Positions 19,101 to 27,155 of a DNA stretch of 64,000 nucleotides are shown here, in pieces. How positions within the stretch are numbered: the first letter of the stretch is position 1; each line of letters starts with the position of its first letter. The notes under the pieces were generated by a model that did no database searches, was not told where the DNA came from, and was given only the letters and a program-made list of their open reading frames with translations. This DNA comes from Fimbriiglobus ruber (GTDB lineage: Bacteria > Planctomycetota > Planctomycetia > Gemmatales > Gemmataceae). A program made the position numbers and the translations under genes. The DNA lies in assembly GCF_002197845.1 (NCBI RefSeq), contig NZ_NIDE01000009.1, positions 248,001-312,000 of the forward strand, read 5' to 3'.

Positions 19101-22058
19101 GCGGCGTACACCTACCAGACGGCAACTTCTCCTCCCGCCCCGGCCCCGACGGTGACGGGTATCAGCCCGTCGTTCGGGTCCACGGCCGGCGGGATTCTGG
19201 TCACGATCACCGGGACGGATCTGGGGAACGCCACGGCCGTGGCGTTCGGTGGGATCGGTGGGACGATCGTGTCCGACAACGCCACCCAAGTCGTGGCCAT
19301 CGCCCCGGCCGGAACGGCGGGGCCGGTGGACGTAACCGTGTTCACCGCAGCCGGCACGTCTGCGACCGGGCCCAACCAATTCACGTACGTCAGCCCGCCG
19401 CCGGCCGCTCCGAGCGTGACGGGCATCAGCCCGTCGTCCGGGTCGACGGCCGGCGGAACCCTAGTGACCATCATCGGGACGGACTTGGGGAACGCCACCG
19501 CCGTCGCGTTCGGCGGGATCGGCGGGACGATCGTGTCTGACAGCGCCACCCAGATCATGGCCACCGCACCGGCCGGGGCGGCGGGGGCAGTAAATGTGAC
19601 CGTGTTTACCGCAGCCGGTACGTCGGCGACCGGGCCCGACCCATTCACGTACGTCAGCCCGCCACCGATGGCCCCGACGGTGGCGGGGATCAGCCCATCG
19701 TCCGGGTCGACGGTCGGCGGAACCCTTGTGACCATCGCCGGGACGGGTCTGGGGAACGCCACGGCCGTGGCGTTCGGCGGGACGGCCGGGACGATCGTGT
19801 CCGACTCGGCCACCCAGATCGTGGCCGCCGCACCGGCCGGGGCCGCCGGGACAGTGTTTGTGACCGTGACTACCCCGGGCGGCACGTCGGGGGACCTCGC
19901 GGCAGCGGCGTACACCTACCAGACGGCAACTTCTCCTCCCGCCCCGGCCCCGACGGTGACGGGTATCAGCCCGTCGTTCGGGTCCACGGCCGGCGGGATT
20001 CTGGTCACGATCACCGGGACGGATCTGGGGAACGCCACGGCCGTGGCGTTCGGTGGGATCGGTGGGACGATCGTGTCCGACAACGCCACCCAAGTCGTGG
20101 CCATCGCCCCGGCCGGAACGGCGGGGCCGGTGGACGTAACCGTGTTCACCGCAGCCGGCACGTCTGCGACCGGGCCCAACCAATTCACGTACGTCAGCCC
20201 GCCGCCGGCCGCTCCGAGCGTGACGGGCATCAGCCCGTCGTCCGGGTCGACGGCCGGCGGAACCCTAGTGACCATCATCGGGACGGACTTGGGGAACGCC
20301 ACCGCCGTCGCGTTCGGCGGGATCGGCGGGACGATCGTGTCTGACAGCGCCACCCAGATCATGGCCACCGCACCGGCCGGGGCGGCGGGGGCAGTAAATG
20401 TGACCGTGTTTACCGCAGCCGGTACGTCGGCGACCGGGCTCGACCCATTCACGTACGTCAGCCCGCCACCGACGGCCCCGACGGTGGCGGGGGTTAGTCC
20501 ATCGTCCGGGTCCGCGGCGGGCGGAACCCTCGTGACGATCACCGGGGCGGGTCTGGCGAACGCCACGGCCGTCGCGTTCGGGGGGACGGCCGGGACGATC
20601 GTGAGTGACACGCTTACCCAGATCGTGGCCACCGCCCCGGCCGGTGTAGCCGGAACCGTAGACGTCGCCGTGACGACCGCTGGCGGCACCTCCGCGACCA
20701 GCACCGCCGACCAGTTCACGTATCTCATTATGGTCAGCCCGCCGCCGCCCGCCCCGGCCGTGACGGGGATCAGCCCGTCGTCCGGACCCACGGCAGGCGG
20801 AACCCTCGTGACGATCACTGGGTCGGGACTGGCGAACGCCACGGTCGTCGCGTTCGGGGGGGCGGCCGGCACGATCGTGAGCGACACTGCTACCCAGATT
20901 GTAGCCGCCGCCCCAGCCGGGGCGACGGGTACGGTGGACGTGGCTGTGTTCACCGCTGGCGGCACCTCGGCCGCCTCGACCGCCGACCACTTCACGTACA
21001 CTGCTCCCCCGGTCTCACGACCGCCGTCTTCCGTCCTCGTCGGTGCCTCCCAATTCGCCGTCGGGGCCGACGCCGGCGGGGTCCCGCTCGTCGAGTCGTT
21101 CAACGCCAATCAGACCCCGGTCCTCGGGGCGACGTCCGCGTTCGCGTCGTCGTTCACCGGCGGGGCCCGGGTCGTGGCCGCCGACTTCAACAACGACGGG
21201 GTCGCTGACATCGCCGTCGGGACCGGCCCGGGGGGCCCGAACGAGGTGACTATCCTGGACGGCAAGACGGGGGCCGTGATCACCACCTTCCAGCCGTTCG
21301 AGGCCTCGTTCACCGGGGGCATCTTCGTGGCCGCCGGGGACATCACCGGGGACGGCATCCCGGACCTGATCGTGACCCCCGACCAGACCGGCGGACCGGT
21401 CGTCGCCGTGTACGACGGGACCAAACTGGTCGAGGGCCTGGCGTCCGGTCAGCCCAACGGCCAGCCGGCCCAGATCAACCGCTTCTTCGGGATCCAGGAC
21501 CCGAACTTCCGGGGCGGGGCGCGGGCCGCCGCCGGCGACATCAACGGGGACGGGGTGGCCGACATCGTGGTCTCGGCCGGGTTCAGCGGAGGCCCGCGGA
21601 TCGCCGGGTTCGACGGGAAATCGGTCGCGTCCGGTGTGGCCGACCCGACCAAGCTGTTCGCCGACTTCTTCGCGTTCGAGCCGTCCCTGACGAATGGGGC
21701 GTACGTGGCCGTCGGAGACATCAACGGGGACGGGCACGCTGACGTGATCGCCGGCGGCGGACCGGGTGGCGGACCGCGGGTGACCGTATTCGACGGGGCG
21801 GCTCTCCTGTCGAACACCCAGACGCCGGTCGCCGACTTCTTCGCCGGGGACCCGAGCAACCGCGGGGGGGTGCGGGTGGCTGTCAAGGACCTGGACGGGA
21901 CCGCGGACGCGGGTCTGGTGGTCGGGTCGGGGACCGGAGCTGGGGCGACCGTCACCGGGTACACTGGGAAGGCGATCCTGGCCGACCCGGGGTCGCCCAC
22001 ATCTTTGTTCTCGCTCGACGCCTTCCCCGGATTTACCGGCGGCGTCTTTGTCGGGTAA
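16116..22058 (+). CDS. SP4, giant TIG/IPT-repeat surface protein with HAF insert and FG-GAP end
   Basis: 1980 aa, intact. ATG 16116 has AGGAAG 5 nt upstream. LDDRLAP is at residues 32-38. A TIG/IPT domain starts (AISPSSGPAAGGTTVTITG) but breaks off near residue 68. About 265 residues of HAF-type repeats follow (VVGYSQSSSG, GNTIVGLYTAPGG, TTVVGYYKDSSNHQHGF), and the same TIG domain resumes at VSFGSVVGTIVSDNGSQIVA. Fourteen more TIG/IPT domains follow (about 85 residues each). Then comes the FG-GAP/VCBS propeller (from about nt 21030; DFNNDGVADI, DITGDGIPDL, DINGDGVADI, DINGDGHADV), ending PGFTGGVFVG. An 804-bp internal duplication spans three TIG domains. The first ~10 residues equal those of SP5. 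Likely extracellular stalk-and-propeller protein controlled with the upstream sigma gene (inference). Confidence 0.9.
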   Translation: MFSLLTNWMSGPRKNTTRRQKSHRFRPIVERLDDRLAPAAPAVSAISPSSGPAAGGTTVTITGSNLLGGGTTTLDQPGYASTYLSGVSGGDVVGYSQSSSGTITGFKYDGSTFTSINDPNGSSTDPIGVNGNTIVGLYTAPGGLLGQSRGFEDVGGVFTDVADPAGTGTTPRGVSGNTIIGYYINSSGVEVGFDDVGGTYIDIIDPTPGVKGTFPLGISGTTVVGYYKDSSNHQHGFIFDGHTYTTVDDPDPAANYGTVLTGISGGNYVGYYLSEAQNGTISNGALAYNGSTFTDLTFPIVDLQISAQASSVSDQLVVGNYTSLNSVTHGFILGQNVSFGSVVGTIVSDNGSQIVATAPAGTAGASVDVTMATTAGLSTPSATDKYTYVATVPEVTSISPSSGTVAGGTTVTITGTNLGGATAVTFGGTAATILSDSATQLVVTDPAGAAGTVDVVVTTSGGTSQAETADKFTYQSAAPYVTSINPSVGPTAGGTTVTLTGTGLAGATAVTFGGTSATIVSDSASQIVVTTPPGAAGIADVLVTTSAGTSAGSPAYAFVYTAPTGPTVASVSPSSGPAAGGTTITIAGTNLGGATAVTFGGTTATILSDSATQLVVTDPAGATGTVDVVVTTQAGSSQTGATDKFTYQAPLPVVTGVSPGSGPATGGITVTLTGTDLDAATTVDFNSTPATIVSGTATQLVVTVPAGTAGNAAYVTVTTPAGTSAVTSADYFTYTAPAPVITGVSPSLGTAGTTVTVTGLYLNGAVGVQFGALGNLGTATILSDTATQIVVTAPTESPGTVDIRVENSLAISAVTQADQYTYAGVPNVTVVSPANGPASGGNSVTLTGTDLGGASAVYFGGTPGTIVSDSATQLVATAPAGTAGSGLFVTVTTPGGTSGDFASAMYTYQTATSPPAPAPTVTGISPSSGSTVGGTLVTIAGTGLGNATAVAFGGTAGTIVSDSATQIVAAAPAGAAGTVFVTVTTPGGTSGDLAAAAYTYQTATSPPAPAPTVTGISPSFGSTAGGILVTITGTDLGNATAVAFGGIGGTIVSDNATQVVAIAPAGTAGPVDVTVFTAAGTSATGPNQFTYVSPPPAAPSVTGISPSSGSTAGGTLVTIIGTDLGNATAVAFGGIGGTIVSDSATQIMATAPAGAAGAVNVTVFTAAGTSATGPDPFTYVSPPPMAPTVAGISPSSGSTVGGTLVTIAGTGLGNATAVAFGGTAGTIVSDSATQIVAAAPAGAAGTVFVTVTTPGGTSGDLAAAAYTYQTATSPPAPAPTVTGISPSFGSTAGGILVTITGTDLGNATAVAFGGIGGTIVSDNATQVVAIAPAGTAGPVDVTVFTAAGTSATGPNQFTYVSPPPAAPSVTGISPSSGSTAGGTLVTIIGTDLGNATAVAFGGIGGTIVSDSATQIMATAPAGAAGAVNVTVFTAAGTSATGLDPFTYVSPPPTAPTVAGVSPSSGSAAGGTLVTITGAGLANATAVAFGGTAGTIVSDTLTQIVATAPAGVAGTVDVAVTTAGGTSATSTADQFTYLIMVSPPPPAPAVTGISPSSGPTAGGTLVTITGSGLANATVVAFGGAAGTIVSDTATQIVAAAPAGATGTVDVAVFTAGGTSAASTADHFTYTAPPVSRPPSSVLVGASQFAVGADAGGVPLVESFNANQTPVLGATSAFASSFTGGARVVAADFNNDGVADIAVGTGPGGPNEVTILDGKTGAVITTFQPFEASFTGGIFVAAGDITGDGIPDLIVTPDQTGGPVVAVYDGTKLVEGLASGQPNGQPAQINRFFGIQDPNFRGGARAAAGDINGDGVADIVVSAGFSGGPRIAGFDGKSVASGVADPTKLFADFFAFEPSLTNGAYVAVGDINGDGHADVIAGGGPGGGPRVTVFDGAALLSNTQTPVADFFAGDPSNRGGVRVAVKDLDGTADAGLVVGSGTGAGATVTGYTGKAILADPGSPTSLFSLDAFPGFTGGVFVG
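18897..20504 (+). repeat. 804-bp tandem duplication inside SP4
   Basis: Sequence from 18897 recurs from 19701 with an offset of exactly 804 bp (268 codons, three TIG/IPT domains) and very few differences (for example CGGGCCCGACC versus CGGGCTCGACC). The near-identity shows a recent in-frame duplication. Confidence 0.88.
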
Positions 22059-22123
22059 AGCGAAGGAAAAGCACTCGGAACAAATAGCTGGTTCTCCCCG
22101 GAAGCACCCGTCTTTTCCTCCCC

Positions 22124-22150
22124 AGCGGCCGACTTTATGTCGGCAACGCT
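22124..22150. terminator. Stem-loop after SP4
   Basis: GCCGAC (22128-22133) pairs with GTCGGC (22139-22144) around TTTAT, extended by AGCG/CGCT with an AA bulge. It lies 66 nt after the SP4 stop. A weak T-containing stretch precedes rather than follows it, so termination is likely but not certain. Confidence 0.45.
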
Positions 22151-22291
22151 TGAGCCCGTACATTTATATTCTGGATAATGACAGATTAAAAAGTGGCAAG
22201 TCTCGAACGTTCCTTGAGACGCACTGCTTGGGTTGCTAACTGCGCAGGGGTGTACCGGCCGAGGATTTATTTTTATTTCGATCCGGCAAAT

Positions 22292-22316
22292 GGAACGCCG
22301 GCGGCATTTTATTGTC
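22292..22316 (+). promoter_or_regulatory. Candidate ECF-type promoter of sigma gene 2
   Basis: GGAAC (22292-22296) is followed after 17 nt by GTC (22314-22316), the spacing of a typical ECF promoter (GGAAC-N16/17-GTC), 27 nt before the ATG at 22343. The matching place upstream of copy 1 reads GGACT with a poorer -10, so the signal is not strictly conserved. If real it would suggest autoregulation; the short leader makes this tentative. Confidence 0.3.
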
Positions 22317-22342
22317 GGAAAGCCCGGACTTCTGGATCCCGC

Positions 22343-24058
22343 ATGAGTCATTCCCTCATCGATTTTCTCCGTACGGCTGGCGGACCATCGCCGGACCGGG
22401 CTGACGTGTTATGGGCTCGTTACCGCGACACGGGTGACGAGGACGCGTTCTCAATCCTCGTGGGATGGTACGGGAACGGCATCTACCGCCGGATTTTCAT
22501 CGCCTCCGGGTTCGATCACTCGCTGGCCGAGGAGGTCTTTCAGATCACGTTGTTCAAGTTGCACGAGCGGCGGCGGACCCTCGCCTGTCCGACGTTCGAC
22601 GCCGCGTTAGCGTGGTGGCGGGCGACAGCCGGGAATGAGGTCCGGATAACTCTCCGGGGGCGCCGGCGTGCCCGAACGCGGGAGGCCGAGGTCGCCCGGA
22701 ACCCCGCCACCGACGTTACCGCGGATGCCGAGACCGAGGTTCTTCGGGCCGAACTGCTTGCGGAACTCGGGACGGCGTTCAACCGCCTCCGCCCGGAACA
22801 ACAGGAAACCCTTGCCCTCCTCTATTTTGAAAATCTTTCCGAATCCCGGACGGCCGAGGTTCTCGGCCGGCACCGGGAGACCGTCTCCAGATGGGCCAAA
22901 CAAGGGTTAGAGCGACTTCGCGATTTGCTCGCGGCCCGGGGGGTGTTGTCGGCCGCCGGGGGGGCGTCGGCGGCCGAGGTCGTCCTGACCGACGCGGCCC
23001 GGGCTGCGACGCTGCCCGCGGCCCGGATCGCGGACATGATGGCCGCGGCTTGGACTGCGAATCCCGCGGGCGCGCCGCTTGCGGCCGCCGGGTGGGCGAA
23101 AAAGATCGTCGTCGTGTCCATGGCGGCGGTGGTCAGCGGCGGTGCGATCGCCGGGTGGCCGCGCGACCGACGCGAGCCCCCGCCGGCCGCAACCCCCGTC
23201 GCCGCTCAGGCCGCGAGCGTGCCGCGGCGGAATTTGCACCTGTTCCACTCGGAGGTCGTACCACGGCTCCGGGCAGCACTCGGCGGCTTCCTGACCGGCG
23301 ACGGCAACGTGACCCTCGAAAACGTCGAGGCATACGACACGAGAATCTTCTGTGCTTTTTCCTTAAATCACAAACTCCCGGTCCCACTGACGTGGGCACC
23401 ACGGGTCCGGTTCATTTACGAAACTCATGAGCAGACGTTTCAAAGCAGCTTGGACCTCCACGACTGGAACCACGACGCGCCGGAAATCAAGTGGATTTTT
23501 ATTTCCGAAAGTCCTGACCGGATCTGGGACCCGGAAACATTCCTGGAGGTCGACACCCGGCGGCCGGATCTGCCCATGTCCGCCAGACAAATGTGGTGCA
23601 ACCCGACGACCGGGCGGAGGTGGCCGGTCGATTCGATCCGTGACATCCTTGTCCAGGTCGAATCTGCATTTCGGCTAATCCCTGCCGACCAGGAAACGGC
23701 GGCGGAAAAGGCTGCGACCGACGGCCGTGTAGCGGTGGCGATCCGGCCCTACTTGGGGGTGTGGTACGGGCGGGGGCGACAGGATTTGCCGTGCGAACTC
23801 TCGGACGGCCCGGACAGACTCGTCTTGACGCGCGCGTACTACTGGTCGCGGACCGTCAAAAAGATGCCGTCACCGGCGCTTCGCGGGAACTGGTGGGTGC
23901 GCGTCCAGTCGGACGGCGCGCCGTCCGGACTGTTCACATGGGGAGTGACGGCCCGGTTCTCACCCGATCGCCGGCGGATCGATTTCCCCGAGAGCGGCGA
24001 CTGGTGGACGCGGGAGCCGCTTCCCGAGCCCCAGAAGCAACGTCCCGGCAAACCCTGA
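22343..24058 (+). CDS. Membrane-anchored ECF sigma factor with C-terminal sensor-like domain (copy 2)
   Basis: 571 aa from ATG 22343, the position equivalent to the copy 1 start (MSHSLIDFLRTAGGPSPDRA in both). A longer open frame from 22193 has no counterpart in copy 1. The architecture is the same: region 2 (EDAFSILVGWYG, EEVFQITLFKLHERR), region 4 (LRPEQQETLALLYFENL, AEVLGRHRETVSRW), Ala-rich linker, hydrophobic segment around residue 255-272 (VVVSMAAVVSGGAIAGW) and the same unassigned C-terminal domain (RNLHLFHSEV, TWAPRVRFIYE, GVWYGRGRQDLPCE). High similarity to copy 1 throughout shows a segmental duplication. It is followed after 147 nt by SP5. Confidence 0.88.
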   Translation: MSHSLIDFLRTAGGPSPDRADVLWARYRDTGDEDAFSILVGWYGNGIYRRIFIASGFDHSLAEEVFQITLFKLHERRRTLACPTFDAALAWWRATAGNEVRITLRGRRRARTREAEVARNPATDVTADAETEVLRAELLAELGTAFNRLRPEQQETLALLYFENLSESRTAEVLGRHRETVSRWAKQGLERLRDLLAARGVLSAAGGASAAEVVLTDAARAATLPAARIADMMAAAWTANPAGAPLAAAGWAKKIVVVSMAAVVSGGAIAGWPRDRREPPPAATPVAAQAASVPRRNLHLFHSEVVPRLRAALGGFLTGDGNVTLENVEAYDTRIFCAFSLNHKLPVPLTWAPRVRFIYETHEQTFQSSLDLHDWNHDAPEIKWIFISESPDRIWDPETFLEVDTRRPDLPMSARQMWCNPTTGRRWPVDSIRDILVQVESAFRLIPADQETAAEKAATDGRVAVAIRPYLGVWYGRGRQDLPCELSDGPDRLVLTRAYYWSRTVKKMPSPALRGNWWVRVQSDGAPSGLFTWGVTARFSPDRRRIDFPESGDWWTREPLPEPQKQRPGKP

Positions 24059-24205
24059 CGAACTACTGGGATAGGGAGCGGAAAAACTGTTCGCCCCTTG
24101 GCAGTTCGAAGATGTGCCTCCGCAGTAACCCGGTAAGCGGGCGCGCCCGGCTTGGTGTACTAACGAGAGTATCAAGACACGTGTCGTTAACTCCAGGAAG
24201 ACGTT
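24059..24205 (+). promoter_or_regulatory. Conserved 147-nt spacer between sigma gene 2 and SP5
   Basis: Near-copy of 15969-16115 with the same length, the same GGGATAGGGAGCGGAAAAAC block, the same CAGTAACCCGGTAAGCGGGC block and the same AGGAAG ribosome-binding site (24195-24200) 5 nt from ATG 24206. Differences cluster around 24137-24185. Candidate promoter/leader region of SP5. Confidence 0.6.
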
Positions 24206-25981
24206 ATGTTTTCGCTTTTAACCAGCTGGATGTCCCGTCCGAAATCCGGCACGATGCGGCGATTCGGGTCGGCTAATAATGTCGACCGCCGCCGGTCGAC
24301 AGTCCCCGTGTCGCTGGGCGTCTTGGAACTGGACAGCCGCATCGTTCCCGCCGCCACCGTGCAATTCAATACCGGCAGCGAAACCGTTGCCGCGACCGCC
24401 GGGACGTTCAGCATCCCGGTTACGCTCTCGGGGGCTCCATCGCCGACCGTCACGACCTTCGCGTCCGGGTTTACGGGACCCGAGGGTGTTGCGTTCGATG
24501 CGGCCGGTAATCTATACGTGGCCGACACCTTTGCCGATACGGTGGATAAGGTGACGCCGGGCGGGGTGGTCAGCACGTTCGCATCCGGGATTACGGCGCC
24601 CGAGGCTCTGGCGTTTAATGCGGCCGGGAACCTGTACGTCACCGGCGACGGAGTTCTCAGCGTTGGTGCGGTATACCAGGTGACGCCGGGCGGGGTGATC
24701 AGCACGTTCGCGTCCGGGTTTGCGGAATCAGCCGGGAACCCACCCAGGGGGTTGGCGTTCGATGCGGCCGGGAACCTGTACGTGGCCGACACTTTTGCCG
24801 GTCGGGTCGATAAGGTGACGCCGGGCGGGGTGGTCAGCACGTTCGCGTCCGGATTTCCTGACCCCGCCGGCCTGGCGTTCGATGCGGCCGGGAACTTGTA
24901 CGTGGCCGATGGCACCGCCAACAGGGTAGATAAGGTGACCCCGAACGGAGTGGTCAGCACGTTTACCTCCGGGGTCAACAGCCCGTACGGTCTGGCGATC
25001 GACGCCGGCGGCGACCTCTACGTGACTGCTTACGATCCGGGCAGCACGGGCGCCGACTTGGTGGACAAGGTGACACCGGGCGGGGTGGTCAGTACGTTCG
25101 CGTCCGGGTTCCTGAACGCTGCCGCTTTGGCGTTCGATGCGTCCGGGAACCTGTACGCCGCCGACTCGGCCGCCGGCACGATAAACCAAATCGGCACCGC
25201 GGTACCGATCCCGTTCACCCTCGGCGGGACGGCTGTCGCCGGGACCGATTACAGCGGCGTCACGACGAGCCCGCTGGTGTTCGCGGCCGGGCAGACGACC
25301 GCCACCATCACCGGCACCCTGGCCCCCGGGAGCGGGGGCAAGACGCTGACCATCACCCTAGTTCCGCCGACCAACGCAACCCTCGGCAGCCCTTCGACCA
25401 ACACGCTGACGATTAGTGCGGTTCCCCCGCCGCCGCCGGCGGCCCCCACTCTCACAAGTATCAGTCCCGCATCCGGCCCGACGGCCGGTGGCACCACGGT
25501 CACCATCACCGGGACCGACCTGGGCAACGCCACGGCGGTCGCGTTCGGCGGGGTGGCCGGGGCGATCGTGTCCGACACGGCCACCCAGATCGTGGCCACC
25601 GCCCCGGTTGAGTCTGCGGGTGTCGTGGACGTGACCGTGACCACCGCGGGCGGGACGTCCGTTACCTCGTCCGCCGACCAGTTCACCTACGCGATCCCTC
25701 CGACCGTTCAGTTCGTTGCCGGGAGCGAGACGACCGCGGCAGGGAGTGGGACGTTCCGTGTTCAGGTTAGCCTTTCAGCCCCGTGGACCCCGACCGTGGC
25801 TACCGTCGCGTCCGGGTTCACGAACCCGTCCGGTTTAGCGTTCGATACCGCCGGCAACTTGTACATGGCCGACGCGTCCGCGAACACGATCAGCAAAATC
25901 GTGCCGGGGGGAACCGTCACGACGTTCGCGACCGGACTCGCCGGTCCGGACGGGCTAGCGTTCGATACCGCCGGCAACCTA
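24206..25981 (+). CDS. SP5, N-terminal part, interrupted by IS630
   Basis: First 592 codons of a protein that would be about 1862 aa without the insertion element. LDSRIVP is at residues 42-48; the first residues (MFSLLT-WMS) equal SP4. Calx-beta first half (VQFNTGSETVAATAG, SIPVTLSG) is followed by NHL repeats (24446-25190: GLAFDAAGNLYVADT). The Calx-beta second half (PFTLGGTAVAGTDYSG) is at 25200-25420, and a TIG/IPT domain (SISPASGPTAGGTTVTITG) at 25440-25690. A second Calx-beta first half (VQFVAGSETTAAGSG) and a second NHL set then run into the insertion at AGNL. In the present DNA the frame continues 66 nt into the element and stops at 26047, so the product is truncated and lacks the FG-GAP cassette. 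Confidence 0.85.
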
Positions 25982-26080
25982 TTCTCGGACTCGCCTGAAG
26001 TGACACAAGTCGGCCTTGAGCAACCAGGCCTGGATAGCGGAGGATAGATCCTTCACCGATCCGTCTGCGGGAGGGCAAGG

Positions 26081-26605
26081 ATGCGTCCCCAATATTCGTT
26101 TCCCGAACCCGTGGTCCAAGCGATCGCGGACGCGCGCTATCGGCACCCGGACCCGCGTGTCCAAGAGCGGATGGAGATTCTCTGGCTCAAGACCCGGAAC
26201 GTGACGCACAGTCGGATCGCGGAGTTGGCCAACGTGTCGCGCTCCACGGTGCAGCGGACCCTGCGGATCTATGCGGCGAAGGGTCTGGATGGGGTCCGAT
26301 CGTTCGGCTGGAAGGGCCAACCCAGTGCGCTGACACCGCATCACGGGACGATCGAAGACGCGTTTCGCCGGCACCCGCCGCACACGGCCCACGAGGCGGC
26401 GCGGCGGATCGAGGACCTGACGGGCGTCCGACGCAAGGCGTCGCGGGTGCGCCAGTTCTTGAAAGAGGATCTGGGGATGAAATGCCTGAAGGTGGCACCC
26501 ATCCCGGTGCCGCCCAAGAAAACGGTCGACGAACACGCCCGCACGCAGGCGGATTTTTTAAAAGACGGAACTGGAACCGAAGTTGGCGGAAGCCCGCGAC
26601 GGTAA
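26081..26605 (+). CDS. IS630-family transposase, ORF A (DNA-binding part), copy 1
   Basis: 174 aa. N-terminal helix-turn-helix region (RIAELANVSRSTVQRTLRIY) followed by a winged-helix-like part (RRIEDLTGVRRKASRVRQFL), as in IS630 transposases split over two frames. The in-frame tail after ADFLKDG is probably not used, because the catalytic part continues in the +1 frame after a T6A4 run (26553-26562). ATG 26081 follows GGGAGGGCAAGG. Confidence 0.82.
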   Translation: MRPQYSFPEPVVQAIADARYRHPDPRVQERMEILWLKTRNVTHSRIAELANVSRSTVQRTLRIYAAKGLDGVRSFGWKGQPSALTPHHGTIEDAFRRHPPHTAHEAARRIEDLTGVRRKASRVRQFLKEDLGMKCLKVAPIPVPPKKTVDEHARTQADFLKDGTGTEVGGSPRR

Positions 26606-27149
26606 GCGGACGGTGTACTTCGTGGACGCGTCGCACTTCGTCTTGGCGTCGTTCCTGGGGTGGGTGTGGTGCTTCGTCCGGTTACATGTCCGGGCCGCGT
26701 CGGGACGGCAGAGGTACAACGTGCTGGGTGCGCTGAACGCGGTCACGCACGAGCTGGTGACAGAAATCAACACGACGTACATCACGGCCACCTCGGTGTG
26801 TGCGTTGCTCCGCAAGATCGCGGCCCTCGGTGGGTCATTGCCGATCACGCTGGTACTCGACAACGCCCGCTACCAGCGGTGCGCGCTGGTGGAGCACACG
26901 GCCAAGGCACTCGGGATCGAGTTGTTGTTCCTGCCGTCGTATTCGCCGAACCTGAACTTGATCGAGCGACTCTGGAAGTTCGTGAAGAAGGAGGCGTTGA
27001 ACAGCCGCCACCATCAGGACTTCAAGAAGTTCCAGGAGGCCATCGACCATTGCTTGGCGGATCTGCCGACGAAACACCGAGAGAAACTGGCGACCCTGAT
27101 GACCCACAAATTCCAGACGTGGGACAATGTGTCACTCCTGGACGCGTAA
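26583..27149 (+). CDS. IS630-family transposase, ORF B (DDE catalytic part), copy 1
   Basis: 188 aa with the DDE triad: D in FVDASHF, D in LVLDNARYQ and E in LIERLWKFVKKE. It overlaps ORF A in the +1 frame. In-frame sequence upstream of the ATG reads KTELEPKLAEARDG back to the T6A4 run, so a full transposase would arise by +1 (or -2) slippage at AAAA-G. Both copies have this same arrangement, which supports programmed frameshifting over mutation. Confidence 0.85.
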   Translation: MAEARDGKRTVYFVDASHFVLASFLGWVWCFVRLHVRAASGRQRYNVLGALNAVTHELVTEINTTYITATSVCALLRKIAALGGSLPITLVLDNARYQRCALVEHTAKALGIELLFLPSYSPNLNLIERLWKFVKKEALNSRHHQDFKKFQEAIDHCLADLPTKHREKLATLMTHKFQTWDNVSLLDA

Positions 27150-27155
27150 AGTATA

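Larger units (their letters stand above)
25982..27153 (+). mobile_element. IS630-family element, copy 1 (1172 bp), inside SP5
   Basis: Flanked by TA on both sides (25980-25981 and 27154-27155), the target duplication of the IS630/Tc1-mariner superfamily. Removing the element plus one TA restores AAC-CTA-TAC-GTG (N-L-Y-V), the exact NHL repeat consensus. The ends are imperfect inverted repeats: TTCTCGG... and, reversed from the right, TACTTTA..., with GTGACACA identical at position 19 from each end. A copy of the same length is at 56523-57694, and the encoded proteins are identical. Confidence 0.93.

Noticed and set aside
22193-22342. 50-codon upstream extension of sigma gene 2
   Set aside because: Not present in the paralogue, covers the candidate promoter and AT-rich leader, and the start MSHSLIDFLRTAGG is shared by both copies.
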